This document shows positions 6,703 to 8,638 of a DNA stretch of 8,638 bases, in pieces; the first letter of the stretch is position 1, and each line of letters begins with the position of its first letter. The DNA comes from Clostridiales bacterium UBA3277 (lineage in GTDB: Bacteria; Bacillota; Clostridia; Oscillospirales; Oscillospiraceae). The notes beneath the pieces are model-generated. The model searched no databases. It was not told the origin of the DNA and saw only the letters and a list, made by a program, of their open reading frames with translations. The position numbers and the translations under genes are program-made. The stretch is from contig DETX01000045.1 in NCBI GenBank assembly GCA_002362145.1, positions 1 through 8,638 on the forward strand. Reading direction: 5' to 3'.

Positions 6703-6731
6703 ATTATACTATAGCTTTCCCCATTTCGCAA
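6703..6731 (-). promoter_or_regulatory. Sigma-A promoter of the ymdB-sbcD-sbcC operon
   Basis: On the minus strand TTGCGA (6731-6726), a 17-bp spacer and a perfect TATAAT (6708-6703) form a good housekeeping promoter. A start near 6696 gives a leader of about 20 nt with AGGAGG inside it. A TTGACA at 6743-6738 is 29 bases from the -10 and therefore not its -35. Confidence 0.75.
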
Positions 6732-6743
6732 GGGCAGTGTCAA

Positions 6744-6771
6744 AGGCGGCATGGTCAGAGCCATGCCGCCT
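6744..6771 (-). terminator. Hairpin downstream of the AraC-family gene, probable terminator with a weak T tract
   Basis: A perfect 11-bp inverted repeat (AGGCGGCATGG at 6744-6754, CCATGCCGCCT at 6761-6771, six-base loop) begins 27 bases after the araC-type stop. Read on the minus strand only TTT follows before GACACTG, so termination may be inefficient or need help. Because it lies just upstream of the ymdB promoter, it could instead be a protein-binding dyad. Confidence 0.55.
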
Positions 6772-6798
6772 CAGCGTGTCATTTTATAGGGTTCTCTC

Positions 6799-7953
6799 CT
6801 ACCGCACGGACTTGGCGTACTCCGTGGGCGTGATTCCGAACTTCTCTTTAAACTGCCGGGAGAAATGGTGCACCGTGGAATACTGGAGCTCGGCGGCGAT
6901 CTCGGTGAAATTCAGATTGTTCTCCCGGATCATCTGCTTGCTCTCCTGGAGCTTGATGCGGCGGATATATTCGCCGGGGGAAATCTGCAAATTCTTGTGG
7001 AACAGGGCCGTGAGATAGCTGGGGCTCACGTCCACCTGCCGGGCCACCAGGGGCACAGACAGCTTTTCCCGGATGTGGGTGCTGATATACTGCTGGGCCT
7101 GGCGGATAATCTCGTTTTCGCTGTGGACGGCGCTGCCGGTCTGGAGCTTTCCCGCCTTGGGGGCCTCCGCCTCCCGCAGCAGAAGCAGCAGAAGAAGGTC
7201 CAGCTGGGCAAGGATGATGTCGTTGCTGTAGGCATCCATCCGCTCCTGCTCCCGGAGCATGGTCTGGAGCACCGAGGCCACCTGCTGGGGCGCGGAGAAC
7301 TTCCGGTTGAGCAGAGAGGTCAGGGACCGGCCGCTGACATCAAAGGACAGCGTGACAAACCGGGGCGCCACCCCGATGTCCGCATACTGCATATGCCACT
7401 GGCCGGGGCCGTAGATCACGATATCCCCCTGCTTGAGCAGCAAATCCAGGCCCTCCGCCACGGAGTGGAGCTCGCCCTGGTCCACGTACGTCAGCTCTGC
7501 CATGGGATGGGATTCCCCGGAAAACAGGAATCCCTGCTCCTTTTCCTGGTAGAAGAAGGTGTAAATGCCCTCCACCTTCAGGGTGTGGTCCACCCGCAGG
7601 CTGTTGGCGCTCAGAACGCCCACCTGCTCCGGCGCCTCCTTGGCATAGAGCATCACCGACGCCTCGCCCATGAAGGGGCTCAGAGAAAAGTAGACATTCT
7701 TGCGGACGCAGACGGTCTTGTCCAGATAAAAATGCTGGAACGTCTCCCCGTCCAGGCTCACGGCCAGAACGCTCATGCCGCTGCCGCCCCGGACCCAGGT
7801 ATCCGCCGCCGCCCGCATGAGCTCCACCTCGTCCGAGGGCAGAGGCTTGGCGCAGACCGACGCGGCCTTTTCAAATTCCTTTCCCGCCTGGTTCTTTTCC
7901 GACAGCACCGTCCCAAAGCCCTGAAATGTGACCTGGTTCAAATTCCGGATCAT
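6799..7953 (-). CDS. AraC-family transcriptional regulator with cupin-like sensor region
   Basis: This 384-residue cytosolic regulator has three parts. The C-terminal DNA-binding domain (about 284-384) has the two AraC helix-turn-helix units: LSVPLVARQVDVSPSYLTALFHK (298-320) and FTEIAAELQYSTVHHFSRQFKEKFGITPTEYA (349-380), the latter being the conserved family signature. Residues about 150-205 look like a cupin fold half, with G-E-L, LLKQGDIVIYGPGQWHMQ and a following beta strand, a typical small-ligand pocket. The N-terminal 1-140 residues are unfamiliar to me and resemble a second beta-rich domain. An all-leucine run (253-259) lies in the linker helix. The ATG at 7953 is chosen because GGGAGGGG lies 6 bases upstream; an in-frame start at 8091 would lie upstream of the predicted transcription start. 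The ligand, probably a sugar as for many AraC-cupin proteins, and the targets are unknown. No sugar operon is adjacent. Confidence 0.93.
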   Translation of the reverse strand: MIRNLNQVTFQGFGTVLSEKNQAGKEFEKAASVCAKPLPSDEVELMRAAADTWVRGGSGMSVLAVSLDGETFQHFYLDKTVCVRKNVYFSLSPFMGEASVMLYAKEAPEQVGVLSANSLRVDHTLKVEGIYTFFYQEKEQGFLFSGESHPMAELTYVDQGELHSVAEGLDLLLKQGDIVIYGPGQWHMQYADIGVAPRFVTLSFDVSGRSLTSLLNRKFSAPQQVASVLQTMLREQERMDAYSNDIILAQLDLLLLLLLREAEAPKAGKLQTGSAVHSENEIIRQAQQYISTHIREKLSVPLVARQVDVSPSYLTALFHKNLQISPGEYIRRIKLQESKQMIRENNLNFTEIAAELQYSTVHHFSRQFKEKFGITPTEYAKSVR

Positions 7954-7959
7954 CCCAAA

Positions 7960-7967
7960 CCCCTCCC
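7960..7967 (-). promoter_or_regulatory. Ribosome binding site of the AraC-family gene
   Basis: GGGAGGGG sits 6 bases before the ATG at 7953 and decides this start over longer in-frame options, whose extra residues would include part of the promoter leader. Confidence 0.75.
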
Positions 7968-8062
7968 TGATTTCACAGCTTATTTCGCTCCGCGAAGCCC
8001 GGCGTCCCTCCGCTCTCCAAAAATGAGATTCCGGGACCTTAAGGAAGCTCCGATTATAAGCT

Positions 8063-8091
8063 ATTATACCGGATAAAGTTGTTTTTGGCAA
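8063..8091 (-). promoter_or_regulatory. Sigma-A promoter of the AraC-family gene with an A-tract upstream region
   Basis: On the minus strand TTGCCA (8091-8086), a 17-bp spacer and TATAAT (8068-8063) form a near-consensus promoter. A second TATAAT (8058-8053) lies 10 bp downstream but has no suitable -35. The DNA upstream (8096-8124) is rich in A tracts on this strand, like an UP element. A start near 8056 gives a leader of about 100 nt before the ATG at 7953. This gene is thus transcribed separately from obg. Confidence 0.78.
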
Positions 8092-8106
8092 ATACTTTTT
8101 GTATTT
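8090..8106. repeat. Small inverted repeat at the edge of the AraC-gene promoter
   Basis: AAATAC (8090-8095) and GTATTT (8101-8106) form a perfect 6-bp dyad around TTTTT, overlapping the last two bases of the -35 element at 8086-8091. It could be an operator for self-control or part of a weak obg terminator. It is short and AT-rich, so chance is possible. Confidence 0.35.
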
Positions 8107-8135
8107 TTCGTCAAAAGTTTTTTGCTTCCGATCCG

Positions 8136-8638
8136 TTAGCGCTGGTATTCGAATTCCAGGTCGCAGACATCCACCGTATCCCCGTCCTGGATGCCCATTT
8201 CCTCCAGCCGGGCGAAGAGGCCCGCCTTTCGCAGCTGCTGGTCAAAGTAGTTTCGGGACTCGTAATCCTCGAAATTGATGCCCCCCACCAGCCGCTCCAG
8301 CCAGGGGGAGGTGACCAGCCAGGTGGAGCCGTAGTGCTCGATCTCAAAGGCGCTGGCATCCGTGGGTGCCTCGATGACCTCCACATACTCCGGCTCGTAG
8401 ATGGTCACAGGGGGCAGGGAGCGCAGCTTTTGGGCCACCACGCACATGAGGGTTTTGGTGCCCTCGGTGGTTCCGGCGCTGATCTCAAAGAGCTCGCAGC
8501 CCGCCGCCTCCACGGCCTCCCGAAGCCGGGTTAAGTTGTCGCTGTCCGGGGGCAGCAGGTCAATCTTATTGGCCGCCACCACCATGGGCCGGTCGCTCAG
8601 GTCTACGGAGTAGTTTTTGAGCTCCGCGCAGATGGCAT
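8136..8638 (-). CDS. obg: Obg/CgtA GTPase, C-terminal part (5' end outside window)
   Basis: Obg is an essential cytosolic GTPase linked to 50S ribosome assembly and stress control. About 166 C-terminal residues are visible, against about 430 in B. subtilis Obg. The end of the G domain shows the G4 guanine-specificity motif NKID (in VVAANKIDLL, about 8570-8559) and the G5-like segment EISAGTTEGTKTL. The Obg-specific C-terminal domain follows: F-E-I-E, STWLVTSPWLERLVGGINFED, and YFDQQLRKAGLFARLEEMGIQDGDTV, ending in LEFEY, the hallmark FEY end of the family. The frame stays open to base 8638, giving AICAELKNYSVDLSDRPM before the NKID region, which also matches Obg; the ATG at 8585 is therefore internal. 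The stop is TAA at 8136-8138. I see no strong terminator after it, only AT-rich sequence leading into the AraC-gene promoter. Confidence 0.95.
   Translation of the reverse strand, partial: AICAELKNYSVDLSDRPMVVAANKIDLLPPDSDNLTRLREAVEAAGCELFEISAGTTEGTKTLMCVVAQKLRSLPPVTIYEPEYVEVIEAPTDASAFEIEHYGSTWLVTSPWLERLVGGINFEDYESRNYFDQQLRKAGLFARLEEMGIQDGDTVDVCDLEFEYQR

Noticed and set aside
6738..6743. TTGACA on the minus strand as the -35 of the ymdB promoter.
   Set aside because: It is 29 bases from TATAAT. TTGCGA at 6731-6726 has the correct 17-base spacing.
7177..7197. A seven-leucine run in the AraC-family protein as a repeat-driven variable tract.
   Set aside because: The codons are mixed CTT and CTG with no longer DNA repeat, and the run fits an amphipathic linker helix.
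6865..8076. A 403-codon open frame on the plus strand opposite the AraC-family gene.
   Set aside because: It covers the intact AraC signature on the other strand and shows low-complexity composition (many His, Gln, Leu) with no domain.
1..8638. Search for CRISPR repeats, transposases, integrases, toxin-antitoxin pairs, tRNA or known riboswitches.
   Set aside because: I saw no regularly spaced direct repeats, no mobile-element genes, no tRNA-like folds and no riboswitch consensus by eye; nothing supports a defence island or mobile element here.

Overview
The window is an ordinary-looking chromosomal stretch from a high-GC, Gram-positive anaerobe of the Clostridia, most likely an Oscillospiraceae-type gut bacterium. 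This placement is an inference. It rests on strong purine-rich ribosome binding sites (AGGAGG, GGGAGGG), near-consensus sigma-A promoters, an ECF promoter of the Bacillus SigX/SigM type, a PPi-type phosphofructokinase, and a YhaO/YhaN-like SbcD/SbcC pair, all with GC-rich third codon positions. I see no insertion sequence, integrase, tRNA, rRNA or CRISPR array.

Layout. (1) Bases 1-879, plus strand: the C-terminal part of a phosphofructokinase with the lysine signature of PPi-dependent enzymes; its start lies before the window. A hairpin at 898-930 ends it and probably also ends the convergent gene. (2) Bases 938-2621, minus strand: a two-gene ECF sigma factor / membrane anti-sigma operon. The genes overlap by 17 bp, and the promoter (TGTAAC, 17 bp, CGTG) looks like a target of the sigma factor itself. 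(3) Bases 2634-6731, minus strand: a hairpin terminator, then, read right to left from a sigma-A promoter, ymdB-like phosphodiesterase, SbcD/YhaO-like nuclease and SbcC/YhaN-like ATPase. The genes overlap by 10 bp and 4 bp, so they form one translationally coupled operon. (4) Bases 6744-8091, minus strand: an AraC-family regulator with a cupin-like sensor region, its own promoter and a roughly 100-nt leader. (5) Bases 8136-8638, minus strand: the C-terminal part of the Obg/CgtA GTPase, running off the window.

How the parts work together. The sigma/anti-sigma pair is a self-contained envelope-signalling switch: the anti-sigma factor has one membrane span and about 300 exported residues. The SbcD/SbcC-like pair should be a nuclease-ATPase machine acting on DNA ends, but the ATPase has no zinc hook and carries two hydrophobic membrane-type segments in mid-protein, so it may be membrane-attached. 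The co-transcribed YmdB-type enzyme belongs to a family that hydrolyses 2',3'-cyclic nucleotides. AraC, Obg and phosphofructokinase have no visible functional link to these operons. No intergenic gap exceeds 300 bases. The window holds no obviously new system; the points most worth a second look are the membrane-type SbcC operon with ymdB, the ECF autoregulatory promoter, and the unfamiliar sensor domains of the anti-sigma and AraC proteins.
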